Shown in pieces: positions 1 to 8,760 of a stretch of 64,000 nucleotides of DNA (position 1 is its first letter; each line of letters starts with the position of its first letter). Source of the DNA: Chryseobacterium sp. LAM-KRS1 (GTDB lineage: Bacteria; Bacteroidota; Bacteroidia; Flavobacteriales; Weeksellaceae); contig NZ_JAAOIZ010000007.1 of the NCBI RefSeq assembly GCF_013184525.1, positions 124,001 through 188,000 of the forward strand, read 5' to 3'. The position numbers and the translations under genes were made by a program. Under the pieces are notes generated by a model. It had not been told where the DNA came from, did no database searches, and was given only the letters and a program-made list of their open reading frames with translations.

Positions 1-2
1 AA

Positions 3-1742
3 ATGAAATCCACAAACCCTTCGCTCATCATTCAGAATGCAGATAAGGCACTCGCCTCTTCTCTTATAGTTTCTGATGTTCCCAAAATCGTGGATGCTTA
101 TTTTTGTGATGCATCAGACACTGAGAAAAGATACAACTCCCCCATCACCACTCCGCTCTATTTTAAAATTTACGCCATTAATATGGTAGACAAAAATGTT
201 GAGGTGCATTTTATTACAAAATCAGACATATATTTCGGAATAGCATGGAGTCCTAGACAATGGAAAGACTGGAAAGACGTAAAAGAAAAATTTTCTAAAG
301 AGACTTTTTTCAATACACAAACAGGCAAAATCAATAAAAAAGGTGAGCTTATATTAAAAGTTGATCCTACGAAATTAGGAAAGCCTAAAAATTATTTTAA
401 AATTTCCGCCATTATTAAGGTAACAGAAGGAGAAGGAAAAGAAGCCAAGGAAAGGGCAGTGTATCTTGATCATTCCGATATGGCTATCTTATATGCGACT
501 GCCAGCCTTCCTAATATGGTAGAAAACAAAGCTGCGGTAAAAGTTGGAAGAGAATCCTTATCAACAGGAAAAAATGAAGATGGAGTATGTGAATGTGAAG
601 CAAAAGTAAGAGCATTCATGAGAATGCTACGGGTGGGTGAAGGTACACAGGATGAAGGAGGTTATTCAAGAATTGTAGGAGGAAGTACATTAAAAGACCA
701 TGGAAAAGATTTCAGTGACCACCCTAAAGTAATGGTCTGGATAGATCAAATAAATGACTATTCTTCAGCCGCCGGAGCCTACCAGATTACAAAAAAGAAT
801 TGGCAGGATAACGGTTTTGCAACATGGAGAACCAATCATGGTATCACAGATTTTTCACCTGAAAGCCAGGATAAATATTGTGTATACCTGATTAAAGAAA
901 AGAAAAAAGCATTAGATTTAATTAAAAAAGACGATATCAAAGGAGCCATCAGTAAGTGTAGAACTGAGTGGGCAAGTTTACCGGGGGCAGGATATGGTCA
1001 AAGAGAAGAAGCACTTGATCATGTTTTGAAAAAATATGAGCAATTCTATCAGGAAGAATTAAAAGGGCCAACCAATCATTTACATCTGAAAAAAGGATTT
1101 CTCAAAGAATTTGGCGAGAAGTGTTGTGACGAAGTGAAAGCAGTGGCAGGAGATATTAATAAATACAAAATTGATGTAGATAAATACACTTGCCCTAAGG
1201 TTATGAAATGCGATACATCTAAAAAATACCAATATGATATCTATGACAATAACCAATTAGTGAAAACAATTACTCTGGAGAAAAATGAGCATAACCTATT
1301 ACCTTTTCCAGAGACAGGACCTAATTGGGGTAGATTCGGAACGAGAGACAGAGGAGGTGATAACTGGGTTGCGGAAGATGTATGTGCAGCATTATTAGGA
1401 TTCTTTTATTCATTACCTAAAAATAATTTTTCTGAAACCTTGTATTTCAATGATATATCTGCAAATGATGGACGAAATATAGGGCACTCCGGACATAATG
1501 AAGCAGGAAATGACATCGATATACGATATCCGGGTAGTTCAAACGGTGGCCAAACTTTATGGAGTGATGCAAAAGAAGCCTATAAAACAGAAGAGAAATT
1601 TATTGAAGTTTTGGAAAATATACTCCTGGTGGGAACCAAATGGGGCTTTAATAAAAACTATGCTTATAAAAAAGATATCAAGCATACTACCGGTAAGGCG
1701 ACTTCAGTTCACCAGGATCATTTCCATTTAGGATTAAGATAA
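3..1742 (+). CDS. Two-domain peptidoglycan hydrolase (lambda-type lysozyme + M15/MepA-like peptidase), probable antibacterial effector
   Basis: 579 residues from the first ATG; because only two bases precede it, the 5' end may be truncated. Residues 1-190 form an unrecognised beta-rich region. Residues about 200-350 resemble the phage lambda R endolysin (COG4678): GEGT with E213 at the expected catalytic place, YSRIVGG, FSDHPKV, DFSPESQD and ASLPGAGYGQ. The C-terminus has GHSGHNEAGNDID (H495, H498, D504, D506) and SVHQDHFHLGL (H570, D572, H573, H575), the zinc pattern of M15/LAS or MepA-type murein peptidases. It could therefore cut both glycan and peptide. No signal peptide is visible, so export would need a dedicated system (inference). 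The next two genes encode exported proteins that fit periplasmic immunity. Confident on the lysozyme domain, less on the exact peptidase family. Confidence 0.85.
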   Translation: MKSTNPSLIIQNADKALASSLIVSDVPKIVDAYFCDASDTEKRYNSPITTPLYFKIYAINMVDKNVEVHFITKSDIYFGIAWSPRQWKDWKDVKEKFSKETFFNTQTGKINKKGELILKVDPTKLGKPKNYFKISAIIKVTEGEGKEAKERAVYLDHSDMAILYATASLPNMVENKAAVKVGRESLSTGKNEDGVCECEAKVRAFMRMLRVGEGTQDEGGYSRIVGGSTLKDHGKDFSDHPKVMVWIDQINDYSSAAGAYQITKKNWQDNGFATWRTNHGITDFSPESQDKYCVYLIKEKKKALDLIKKDDIKGAISKCRTEWASLPGAGYGQREEALDHVLKKYEQFYQEELKGPTNHLHLKKGFLKEFGEKCCDEVKAVAGDINKYKIDVDKYTCPKVMKCDTSKKYQYDIYDNNQLVKTITLEKNEHNLLPFPETGPNWGRFGTRDRGGDNWVAEDVCAALLGFFYSLPKNNFSETLYFNDISANDGRNIGHSGHNEAGNDIDIRYPGSSNGGQTLWSDAKEAYKTEEKFIEVLENILLVGTKWGFNKNYAYKKDIKHTTGKATSVHQDHFHLGLR

Positions 1743-1747
1743 CAAAT

Positions 1748-2365
1748 ATGATGAAAACAAATTTTTCCCTTTATACACTCATAGCGTTTGTTTTATTATT
1801 TTTTAATAATTTTAAAAGCCAGGAGAAAAGAGAGCTAAATTATCAGAATGATGATTTAATACAAACTATTGGGATAGGTCTGGTACAATTAGTAAAAACG
1901 GATAAGGATATTGTTCTGTATACTGATAAATCCTTATCTCATATTAAAATAAAAAAAGCACAACCAGGAAAAGATATTATTCCTCTTCTTAATAAGGCAG
2001 ATTATGGTATTCTTTTCTTCAGCTGTGTAGAAAAAAATGATAAGTTTTACAAGGTGGTAACATCCAAAAATAATTATGCCTATATAAAACCTTCAGAAAA
2101 CTATTTATTTTATAGCTGGAAGGATTTTTTGGAGGATCAGATAACTAGTATTGAAACGAAGGATCCTAAAAAAAATCCTCCGCGTGAAGCAATTAATGGC
2201 AAAATACTAGATATAAAAAACTGGAAATCTGATGATGAAATCGAAGTACTGAAAATCCAGGGCACCTGGTTACAGGTTAAAAACATAACCAGAAATAACC
2301 AAATATTTTGGATCGAATGGCGCAGTAATGATCAATTAAAAATATACTTAAACCTTTTAATGTAA
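1748..2365 (+). CDS. Exported protein of unknown family, candidate immunity protein
   Basis: 205 residues with a signal peptide (hydrophobic residues 8-20, then NFKSQ). It starts 5 bases after the hydrolase stop, with two consecutive ATGs (1748 or 1751), and ends 2 bases before the next gene, so the three are probably cotranscribed. The middle (about residues 60-115) and the end read like short beta strands of an SH3-like fold (FYKVVTSKNNYAYIKP; GTWLQVKN), but I cannot name a family. Position directly behind a peptidoglycan hydrolase, plus export to the periplasm, suggests a protective role. That is inference. Confidence 0.65.
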   Translation: MMKTNFSLYTLIAFVLLFFNNFKSQEKRELNYQNDDLIQTIGIGLVQLVKTDKDIVLYTDKSLSHIKIKKAQPGKDIIPLLNKADYGILFFSCVEKNDKFYKVVTSKNNYAYIKPSENYLFYSWKDFLEDQITSIETKDPKKNPPREAINGKILDIKNWKSDDEIEVLKIQGTWLQVKNITRNNQIFWIEWRSNDQLKIYLNLLM

Positions 2366-2367
2366 AA

Positions 2368-3015
2368 ATGAAAACAACCCTATTAAGTATTATATTAACT
2401 TCCATTTTCTTTATAAATTGCAGTAAGCCTACCCCTGAAAAAGGACAAGGCTCAGGAAACCCTACAACAGAAAAAAAAGAAGTCAAAACATCTAAAAATG
2501 AAAATTTTGATTTTAAGGTTAGTGTTGCTGCTAAAGATGACGAAAACAGGCCTGTTCAATTAAAAATTAACATCTTTAAAAATAATAAGGGTTTTCAGGA
2601 AATCATGTATACACCAGGGACGTGGCCTGTCGTTGAAGATTCTTTGAGTTTAAACAGAATTAATTATTTCTTATCCGGAGAAAAAATAAAAGAAGGAATC
2701 GAAAATTATCATGATTTTATCATTGCTGATTTTAATTTTGACCAGCTTGAAGATTTTGCCATTCTGTATGATTCCGGAGGCAATGGTGGACCTGCATACT
2801 CTTACTATTTCCAGGATAAAAATGATGGCACATTTAAAATGAATAAAGAATTTCCTTTAAACGAAGGAGCCTTTCCAAAAATTATAGATAGTAACAATAA
2901 AACTTTGACAACCATTGCGCCATTAGGTTGCTGTAAAATAAATACTACCATTTTTCAGCTAAAGGAAAACAAGTGGAATATTCTGTCTTCAAAAGAGCAG
3001 GATATGAAACGTTAA
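2368..3015 (+). CDS. Lipoprotein resembling XAC2610-type lysozyme-inhibitor/immunity proteins
   Basis: 215 residues. A lipobox (IFFINC, Cys19) marks a lipoprotein. After a Lys/Glu-rich linker, the part IIADFNFDQLEDFAIL...GGNGGPAYSYYF (about residues 115-150) matches the conserved core of the XAC2610-related family. In Xanthomonas citri, XAC2610 is the immunity protein that blocks the peptidoglycan hydrolase XAC2609 delivered by a type IV system, and its fold is related to PliI lysozyme inhibitors (established knowledge). Placement two genes behind a lysozyme-domain hydrolase fits. Family assignment is by motif recall only. It starts 2 bases after the previous stop. Confidence 0.72.
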   Translation: MKTTLLSIILTSIFFINCSKPTPEKGQGSGNPTTEKKEVKTSKNENFDFKVSVAAKDDENRPVQLKINIFKNNKGFQEIMYTPGTWPVVEDSLSLNRINYFLSGEKIKEGIENYHDFIIADFNFDQLEDFAILYDSGGNGGPAYSYYFQDKNDGTFKMNKEFPLNEGAFPKIIDSNNKTLTTIAPLGCCKINTTIFQLKENKWNILSSKEQDMKR

Positions 3016-3075
3016 TAAAATATATCCCTACTTGTGGTTTTTTTTCATAAATTTAGTTTCTAAAACAAATTTAAG

Positions 3076-3546
3076 ATGAAACAATTTATAACCTTAATGA
3101 GTCTGGGCGCCCTATTGCTGGTAAGTTGCAATGCTCCCAAAAAAGAAGCAATAGCAACAGATAAAGCTTCTCAGGGAAAAAATGTAAAAATCGAGTTTAC
3201 AGGTACAGACAATGTAATTCCCAAAAATGCAAAGCTTAAAGTTAATTTGTATGGGGTACCTGCTAATATGGCTGATGTACCGGCAACCTTAATCGCAGAG
3301 AAAGAATATTCACAGGAAAAAATTCCTTTTACCATTGAACTTCCTGTACCTAACAACCCCGAAAGTCTAATTAAACCGGAAGTAAAGAAAGGAGATCCGG
3401 TAAAGTATTACGTTACGATTAATTGGGATTCCGATGGAAACGGAGTTGAAGATAAAGGAGATATCGTTATTGATTATGATAAAAAATTTCCAACCATCGA
3501 TATTAATCAAGACCATCAACAAATCTTTTTAAAAGTATCAAAATAG
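3076..3546 (+). CDS. Small lipoprotein, possibly YbaY/YscW-like
   Basis: 156 residues with lipobox LLLVSC (Cys18). The mature part is beta-rich: a Lys-rich stretch, LKVNLYGVPANMADVPATLI, IPFTIELPVP and VKYYVTINWDSDGNGVEDKGD. This order (a variable strand, a 'q.PF.f.l.' strand, then a 'Y.v.a.i..dg' strand) resembles the YscW/YbaY lipoprotein domain, but I hold that loosely. It lies 60 bases after the previous gene and is followed by a hairpin shared with the convergent ferritin gene, so it is either the last gene of the effector cluster or a separate unit. Confidence 0.65.
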   Translation: MKQFITLMSLGALLLVSCNAPKKEAIATDKASQGKNVKIEFTGTDNVIPKNAKLKVNLYGVPANMADVPATLIAEKEYSQEKIPFTIELPVPNNPESLIKPEVKKGDPVKYYVTINWDSDGNGVEDKGDIVIDYDKKFPTIDINQDHQQIFLKVSK

Positions 3547-3561
3547 AAACATCATATCGTA

Positions 3562-3605
3562 AAAAATAAAAAGAGTGAACCTGGATAAGGTTCACTCTTT
3601 TATAT
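3562..3605. terminator. Bidirectional intrinsic terminator
   Basis: Perfect 12-bp stem (AAAGAGTGAACC with GGTTCACTCTTT) and a 7-base loop. An A-rich left flank and T-rich right flank let it stop both the plus-strand lipoprotein transcript and the minus-strand ferritin transcript. Confidence 0.85.
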
Positions 3606-3622
3606 CTTAAAGCTATTAAGTC

Positions 3623-4132
3623 TTATGCATCTGCAGCAGGAACAAAAACTCTTTGAGCTAATTCCTGATCAAAAAGATACAATGCCGAAGGATTATCACA
3701 AACCATTTTGATTTTAGTAACCAATTGAGATGCGCTTGCCTCTTCCTCTACCTGCTCATTAATAAACCACTGTAAAAAAGAAGTTGTTGCAAAATCTCCC
3801 TCATCATTTGCATTCTTTACAATATTGAAAATACTTTTAGTTACTATTTTTTCGTGTTCAAGTGCTTTTTCAAAAATATCTGTTGCATTATCAAACTCAT
3901 GAGGTGGTTTTGGAATTTCTCCGATAATGATTTCTCCTCCTACATCATTTAAATAATCAAACATCTTATCTGCATGCATTAATTCTTCCTTACTCTGAAC
4001 CCTGAAATAATTGGCAATCCCGTCAAGATCCTTACTTGAAAACCAAGCAGACATTGAAAGGTAATATTGTGCGGCATATTGTTCGTGGGCTATTTGTTCG
4101 TTGATTAATTTTGCAATTTTTTCGCTTACCAT
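3623..4132 (-). CDS. ftnA: Non-haem ferritin
   Basis: 169 residues, the normal length for bacterial FtnA. E17, E50 and H53 sit exactly where the E. coli FtnA ferroxidase ligands are. Later sequence supplies the EHEKIVTKSIFNIVKNANDEGD helix region (about 93-114) and FLQWFINEQVEEE (about 121-133). The protein assembles as a 24-subunit cytosolic shell, oxidises Fe(II) and stores it. It is transcribed alone from a good Bacteroidota promoter (4149-4179) and ends at a shared hairpin. Confidence 0.95.
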   Translation of the reverse strand: MVSEKIAKLINEQIAHEQYAAQYYLSMSAWFSSKDLDGIANYFRVQSKEELMHADKMFDYLNDVGGEIIIGEIPKPPHEFDNATDIFEKALEHEKIVTKSIFNIVKNANDEGDFATTSFLQWFINEQVEEEASASQLVTKIKMVCDNPSALYLFDQELAQRVFVPAADA

Positions 4133-4148
4133 AATAAAAGATTATATT

Positions 4149-4179
4149 CAAAATTACGGAATTAAAGCCCGATTTCAAA
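4149..4179 (-). promoter_or_regulatory. Primary-sigma (Bacteroidota-type) promoter of the ferritin gene
   Basis: Read on the minus strand: TTTG (4179-4176), 19-base spacer, TAATTTTG (4156-4149). This is the Bacteroidota -33/-7 consensus with ideal spacing. The -7 box ends 17 bases before the ATG, giving a very short leader. Confidence 0.7.
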
Positions 4180-4198
4180 AAAATTAATGAAAATTAAT

Positions 4199-4226
4199 GT
4201 AAAAAGGACGGAATTACTTCCGTCCT
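4199..4226 (-). terminator. Intrinsic terminator after the Spy-like gene
   Basis: 8-bp perfect stem GGACGGAA/TTCCGTCC with a TTAC loop (4206-4225), followed on the minus strand by five Ts. It lies 32 bases after the stop of the gene ending at 4258. Confidence 0.85.
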
Positions 4227-4257
4227 CAACACATTAAAAAAACACAATTATAAACTA

Positions 4258-4704
4258 TCAATTTGTATTTGCAGTACCCGCAGGCATCGGCTTAACCATC
4301 ATTTTTCTGTCTTTCATTTCTGCCCTTCTTTTTTCCATTTTAGCTTTTCTATCAGCCTGCCATTTATCATACTGCTCTGGAGTTAATATCTTTTTCATGT
4401 CCGCATCCATTTGTGCTCTTTTAGCTTTCATTTCCTCCATCTTCGCTTGTCTCTCTCCTTTATTCTTTTCGAAATCAGCCATCATTTCCGCTTTTCTCTT
4501 AGCCTGAAGGTCTTTAATCTGAGCAACCTGATTCTGGTTTAGATTAAGATCTTTCTGCATCTGATCCAGGCGCTCCTGTTCTCTTTGTTGCATTTTTTGC
4601 TGCATTTCAGCCTTTTTTGCCTGCTGATCCTGAGGAGTTGTTTGTTGAGCTATTGCAAAGCTTCCCATTCCGATAAAAGCTATTGCTAAAATTAATTTTT
4701 TCAT
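4258..4704 (-). CDS. Periplasmic Spy/CpxP-like (DUF4890-type) protein
   Basis: 148 residues. A signal peptide (MKKLILAIAFIGMGSFAIAQ) is followed by an almost wholly helical, Lys/Glu/Gln/Met-rich chain. Two LTxxQ-like motifs, LNLNQNQVAQIKDLQ (about 53-67) and LTPEQYDKWQ (about 107-116), are typical of the Spy/LTXXQ family of ATP-independent periplasmic chaperones. Function in this organism is inferred from the family. Its own hairpin terminator follows, and no obvious operon partner is present. Confidence 0.75.
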   Translation of the reverse strand: MKKLILAIAFIGMGSFAIAQQTTPQDQQAKKAEMQQKMQQREQERLDQMQKDLNLNQNQVAQIKDLQAKRKAEMMADFEKNKGERQAKMEEMKAKRAQMDADMKKILTPEQYDKWQADRKAKMEKRRAEMKDRKMMVKPMPAGTANTN

Positions 4705-4829
4705 TTTTTATATCTTTAATTAATTGTTATACATCTTTTTGATACTCAAACAAAACAGAAGTTAAATGAAAATATTCATAAAAAATGTTAATTTAAAGTA
4801 TAAAAATCATAAAATAAAAACATAACATT

Positions 4830-4861
4830 AAAAAAGGACAGATTATAAAAACCTGCCCTTC
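4830..4861 (-). terminator. Probable intrinsic terminator after the GFR-repeat protein gene
   Basis: Minus-strand stem AAGGGCAG/CTGTCCTT (one G-U pair), 10-base loop, then six Ts, 28 bases after the stop at 4889. Confidence 0.65.
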
Positions 4862-4888
4862 ACACCACTTAAATATAATATATGAAAA

Positions 4889-5842
4889 TTAATTATTTGC
4901 CAGTTTTTGTCTGAATCCGGAACCTCTGTTGTCGTTTCCATTATTTTGCTTTCTAAAACCGGAGTTTTCAGTTCTTTGTTGTCTGAATCCTTCTCCTCCT
5001 CCGTTCCGGAAACCATTATTGTTTTCTCTTCTCGGTCCATTGTCCCTTACGGCATCCTGATTTCGGTTTGTACGGAATCCACTGTTTCCGGATCTTTCTC
5101 TGTTTATATTATTATCACTTCTGAATCCGCTGTTATTTCTAACGTTGTTATCCTGATTCCTGAAACCTCCCTGGCTTCTGAATCCATTGTTTCCCTGATT
5201 TCTGTTGTCATTATCTCTAAAGCCAGAATAGTTTCTAGTGGAAACAACTTTAAGAGTAGGATTATCCATTCTTCGGAATCTTGCCCTATCTACTCTATAA
5301 ACATTGATGTTTATATTTCTGTAACGTGGCATCACAGCATATCTTGGAACATAATAGCTTCTTCTGTAGTTTTGAAAGTAAACAATAGGACTTGAACCGT
5401 GATAGTAATTGTTTTGGAAAACAACAAAAACCCTTGGTCCTAAAATTCTTTGCATTGCATAAAATCTATCATAATACCATCTGTCCGGATTGTACCTGTA
5501 GAAGTTATTCCAGCTTGAAAAACTGGAGTAAAGATTATTCAGATATAAGATCTGATCAATCTGCCACCGGTTTAATCTGTTTTGAGCAAAGAATACATTC
5601 CAGTTTACATTGATGATACTGTTCCTGTAATCATTGTAGTAGCTTTGGTAATAATCATTAGGATAATAGTCCTGAGGATAGTTGTAATAGTAATCGTCAG
5701 GGAAATAATTCTGATCGTCCTGGTTGCTGTAGTATCCGTTATTATTATCATACCCATCATCATCCCATCCGTTATTTGGATACTGCTGGCCGAACGACAA
5801 AGTCGCCAAACCCAGTGCAAATCCTAAAAGTATATTTTTCAT
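4889..5842 (-). CDS. Secreted Tyr/Asn-rich protein with C-terminal GFR repeats
   Basis: 317 residues with signal peptide MKNILLGFALGLATLSFGQ. Residues about 20-70 are a low-complexity Asp/Asn/Tyr segment (repeated YYxNDYY-like units). Residues about 75-200 form the only complex region, with many Tyr and Trp and the stretch RILGPRVFVVFQNNYYHG. From about residue 205 the chain is a Gly-Phe-Arg repeat series (SGFR, NGFR, GGFR) separated by Asn/Arg/Asp-rich linkers. The composition suggests an extracellular or periplasmic, largely disordered protein; Arg-rich GFR repeats could bind nucleic acid or polyanions (inference). I recognise no catalytic motif. Confidence 0.75.
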   Translation of the reverse strand: MKNILLGFALGLATLSFGQQYPNNGWDDDGYDNNNGYYSNQDDQNYFPDDYYYNYPQDYYPNDYYQSYYNDYRNSIINVNWNVFFAQNRLNRWQIDQILYLNNLYSSFSSWNNFYRYNPDRWYYDRFYAMQRILGPRVFVVFQNNYYHGSSPIVYFQNYRRSYYVPRYAVMPRYRNININVYRVDRARFRRMDNPTLKVVSTRNYSGFRDNDNRNQGNNGFRSQGGFRNQDNNVRNNSGFRSDNNINRERSGNSGFRTNRNQDAVRDNGPRRENNNGFRNGGGEGFRQQRTENSGFRKQNNGNDNRGSGFRQKLANN

Positions 5843-5902
5843 CTCAATAGCGTTAATTGGTTAATATATAGTAGAATATCTCTATTCTATCTCTTTGATA
5901 CG

Positions 5903-5944
5903 AATAAAAAAAAGAAGTTAAATCTTTTCATTCAACTTCTTTTA
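5903..5944 (-). terminator. Intrinsic terminator after malQ
   Basis: Minus-strand stem AGAAGTTGAA/TTTAACTTCT (one G-U pair) followed by a run of eight or more Ts, 38 bases past the stop. Confidence 0.75.
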
Positions 5945-5981
5945 AAATATCATTAATTAATTGATAATCAATTGTTAAATC

Positions 5982-8636
5982 TTACTTCCGACCACTATCT
6001 TTTACCCAGTGACTGATTTTTTCATTAAATGCAGTTTTGTCCATTAAGCTTTCGAGGTTCAAATGCATGCGGTAACGCCAGTAATGAGGGAAAACAGCTG
6101 GATCATTAATTCTTTCATTATCCATTTCAGGGTTTACAAGCTCTTCATCAGTCGCTAAATATTCCTGAAGAGGAAAAACCGCCAGCATAGCATCATTGTA
6201 CAAATGCTGCTTCATAATGATTTCCGCCAAATAAGCATTAAGATCTTTTGGAGCCTTTCCATATTGTATCAGCTGATTATTAAAATATTTTTGAGTTAAA
6301 TCCGGATCCTCCTTCCACCATTGCCGTAAAGTTGAGCTATCATGTGATGATGCCGTAACCACATTCATATAATTTGCAATTTTGGGATTATAAAATGGAA
6401 TATCATCCGAAGGCATACGCTGGACTTTTAGAGCTATGATACCGAGCTCATCCATCACTACAGGCACACAAGCCGGAACCATTCCTAAATCTTCCCCACA
6501 GATCAACATTTTTGTTGCGTTAAGTATCATAGGTAATTTTTCCATGGCCTTTTCGTACCAAAGGTGGTCTTGCCTTCTGAAAAAATAGTCGTGATACAAA
6601 TTATAGATCGAATTCTTCTCCCAATCAGACAAATAAAAATAAGAATCCGTATTGTATACATTGAATCTTGGATGATACACAGTTTTCCCATTTCTCTCTT
6701 CTGTCACAAACAAAACATTTGCGCAAAGAGAAAGAAGCCTTTCTTCCAAAAAAGAATTCTCCTTATTTTTTTTGAAATAGTCCGATAATTTCCTTTGTGT
6801 ATCAAACTCTTTTTTAAATGAGTAAGTTCCATCGGCATTCTTATTTACAAACTCCAGAACCTTACTACTCTCGTCTGCAAAATACTTCCATAAAATATGG
6901 TCATTAATAAAAGGCTTACAATACCGCTCAAAATTAAAAGGAATGTTCAGAGCTTTAAATTCCTCAGCTACTATAGGAACAGCTGGATAAAAATATCCGA
7001 GTATACCCTGAGTGGCGGATATGGGCATTCTCCATATTCTGAAAAAGCCTAAAATATGATCTATTCTCATGGCATCGAAATACTGCTCCAAAGCTTTAAA
7101 CCTGTTCTTCCACCATCGATAATCATCTTTCTTCATGGCTTCCCAGTTATAGGTTGGAAATTCCCAGTTTTGTCCCAGTTCAGTAAACTGGTCAGGTGGT
7201 GCCCCAGCCTGGAAATCCATTCCAAACAGTTCTGGTTCAGCCCAGGCTTCTACAGAATACCTGTAAATACCAATAGGCAGATCTCCTTTTACCGAAACAC
7301 CCAAACTATGAATATGATCTATAGTTTCCTTCAGTTGCTTATGAAGCTGATACTGAACCCAGGCATGAAGCATCGAATCATCATAATCTTTACTTTTTGC
7401 AGAAAAAAATGGGGCAATTTTTCCGGCAATATATTTTTTGTGTGTTTTCCAGTTATTAAAGTTGGGCGTTTTATATTTATCCCTCAATACACAAAACGCA
7501 CAATAAGGAATCAGCCAGCTTTCATTATCTTTTATAAACTTTTTGAAATTTCTGTCTTTATAAATCTTGGTCTTCTGCAAGCTAAAAACAGCTTTCAGAA
7601 ATTTCCATTTGCCGGCAATTACTTTTTCATAATCAATCAATTCTAAAGCATTCAATTCTTTTTTTTCTGACTGATATTCTTCAACTAAATCATCAGGTAA
7701 AGCATAATCAAGATTTTCCAGTGAAATATATTGTGGGTGTAAAGCATAAACAGAAACAGCGGCATAAGGATAGGAATCCGTCCAGGAATAATTAGCTGTA
7801 GTGTCATTAATAGGAAGAATCTGAATAATACCAAGATCAGTCTTTTGTGCCCATTCGGCTAACTTTTTCATATCAGCAAATTCCCCTACACCAAACCCAT
7901 CTTCACTCCTCAAAGAGAATACAGGAACTGCAACTCCTGCATCATGGTACATCTGATAAGCTTTAAATTTAAAATAATGGTTGGCAAGGACCTGTAAAAC
8001 ATCAGGCTGAAGATTAGGAACCGTAAATCTATTCTCACCAGTTTCTACGTCTACAACTTTCTGTAAACTTTTATCGTAAATACAATATTTATACTGTATA
8101 AATTCATTTTCAGGAATTTCCACTGTTGCTTCCCAAACTCCAAAGTCAGTTTGGGATAAATGAATTACCCTTTCATAATCCCAGCTACCTAAAGATTCAG
8201 TGTTCCCAAAAAGAACGACCTGCCAGTCCGGGTTATAAATAGGAGCTTCAATCCTGAATAAATGAGTATGCTTCTTGAGAACCGTAATTTTCTCCGGAAC
8301 AAAGTGATTAAGTTTATTATAAAGAATTTTATTGTTGAGATAGTTTTCAGGAAAGTTCTTATTATTCCACTCATCAAAGATTAAAAATTCTTTATAATTA
8401 TGGGGAAAATTCAAATGATGGGATACAAACTCTTCCCTCAGGACATTCCCTCTTTCATTGATATGTTGATATTTATAAGAAATAGATTTTGAGAAATAAT
8501 CTACCTCACATTTCCATAAACCGTTTTCTGTGTAGAACATTTTATGAACTTTAGATGCAGCTCCTTCTTCTTTGATCACCAACTGTAATCCTTCTCCAAT
8601 TTGCGCGCTGTATCCTACATTAAAGTATAATTTCAT
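5982..8636 (-). CDS. malQ: 4-alpha-glucanotransferase (amylomaltase, GH77) with N-terminal starch-binding modules
   Basis: I start at the ATG at 8636 (MKLYFNVGYSAQIG, 884 residues). A longer reading from a TTG at 8678 adds a non-homologous lead. Two CBM20-like modules occupy roughly residues 1-220 (the second contains WQVVLFGNTESLGSWDY), as in plant DPE2. The GH77 barrel follows, with VFSLRSEDGFGVGEFADM, GAPPDQFTELGQNW, MRIDHILGFFRIW (nucleophile D526), ICGEDLG (acid/base E715) and SSHDSSTLRQWW (D766). The enzyme disproportionates maltooligosaccharides in the cytosol, probably for glycogen or maltose turnover. It is a single gene between hairpins. Confidence 0.93.
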   Translation of the reverse strand: MKLYFNVGYSAQIGEGLQLVIKEEGAASKVHKMFYTENGLWKCEVDYFSKSISYKYQHINERGNVLREEFVSHHLNFPHNYKEFLIFDEWNNKNFPENYLNNKILYNKLNHFVPEKITVLKKHTHLFRIEAPIYNPDWQVVLFGNTESLGSWDYERVIHLSQTDFGVWEATVEIPENEFIQYKYCIYDKSLQKVVDVETGENRFTVPNLQPDVLQVLANHYFKFKAYQMYHDAGVAVPVFSLRSEDGFGVGEFADMKKLAEWAQKTDLGIIQILPINDTTANYSWTDSYPYAAVSVYALHPQYISLENLDYALPDDLVEEYQSEKKELNALELIDYEKVIAGKWKFLKAVFSLQKTKIYKDRNFKKFIKDNESWLIPYCAFCVLRDKYKTPNFNNWKTHKKYIAGKIAPFFSAKSKDYDDSMLHAWVQYQLHKQLKETIDHIHSLGVSVKGDLPIGIYRYSVEAWAEPELFGMDFQAGAPPDQFTELGQNWEFPTYNWEAMKKDDYRWWKNRFKALEQYFDAMRIDHILGFFRIWRMPISATQGILGYFYPAVPIVAEEFKALNIPFNFERYCKPFINDHILWKYFADESSKVLEFVNKNADGTYSFKKEFDTQRKLSDYFKKNKENSFLEERLLSLCANVLFVTEERNGKTVYHPRFNVYNTDSYFYLSDWEKNSIYNLYHDYFFRRQDHLWYEKAMEKLPMILNATKMLICGEDLGMVPACVPVVMDELGIIALKVQRMPSDDIPFYNPKIANYMNVVTASSHDSSTLRQWWKEDPDLTQKYFNNQLIQYGKAPKDLNAYLAEIIMKQHLYNDAMLAVFPLQEYLATDEELVNPEMDNERINDPAVFPHYWRYRMHLNLESLMDKTAFNEKISHWVKDSGRK

Positions 8637-8704
8637 CTCTATTTTTTTATAAAAATACACTATAATCTCGAAAAACAAAACTTATTCAAGATCAAATATT
8701 CATT

Positions 8705-8738
8705 AAAAAAACCTTTTCAGTCACTTTGAAAAGGTTTT
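8705..8738 (-). terminator. Intrinsic terminator after the T9SS protein gene
   Basis: Minus-strand stem AAACCTTTTCA/TGAAAAGGTTT with a 7-base loop followed by a T-run, 23 bases past the stop at 8761. Confidence 0.85.
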
Positions 8739-8760
8739 AAAATCATAAAAATTCAGGATA

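Noticed and set aside
3..1742. Prophage lysis gene
   Set aside because: No holin, tail or integrase nearby; the added peptidase domain and exported immunity-like neighbours fit an effector better. The upstream part is outside the window, so not fully excluded.
4907..5830. Long open frames on the plus strand opposite the GFR-repeat gene
   Set aside because: They arise from the repetitive, skewed codon use of the minus-strand gene and have no start context or homology.
5982..8678. Longer N-terminus of MalQ from the TTG at 8678
   Set aside because: The 14 extra residues are not part of the CBM20 module, and an ATG at 8636 fits the domain start.
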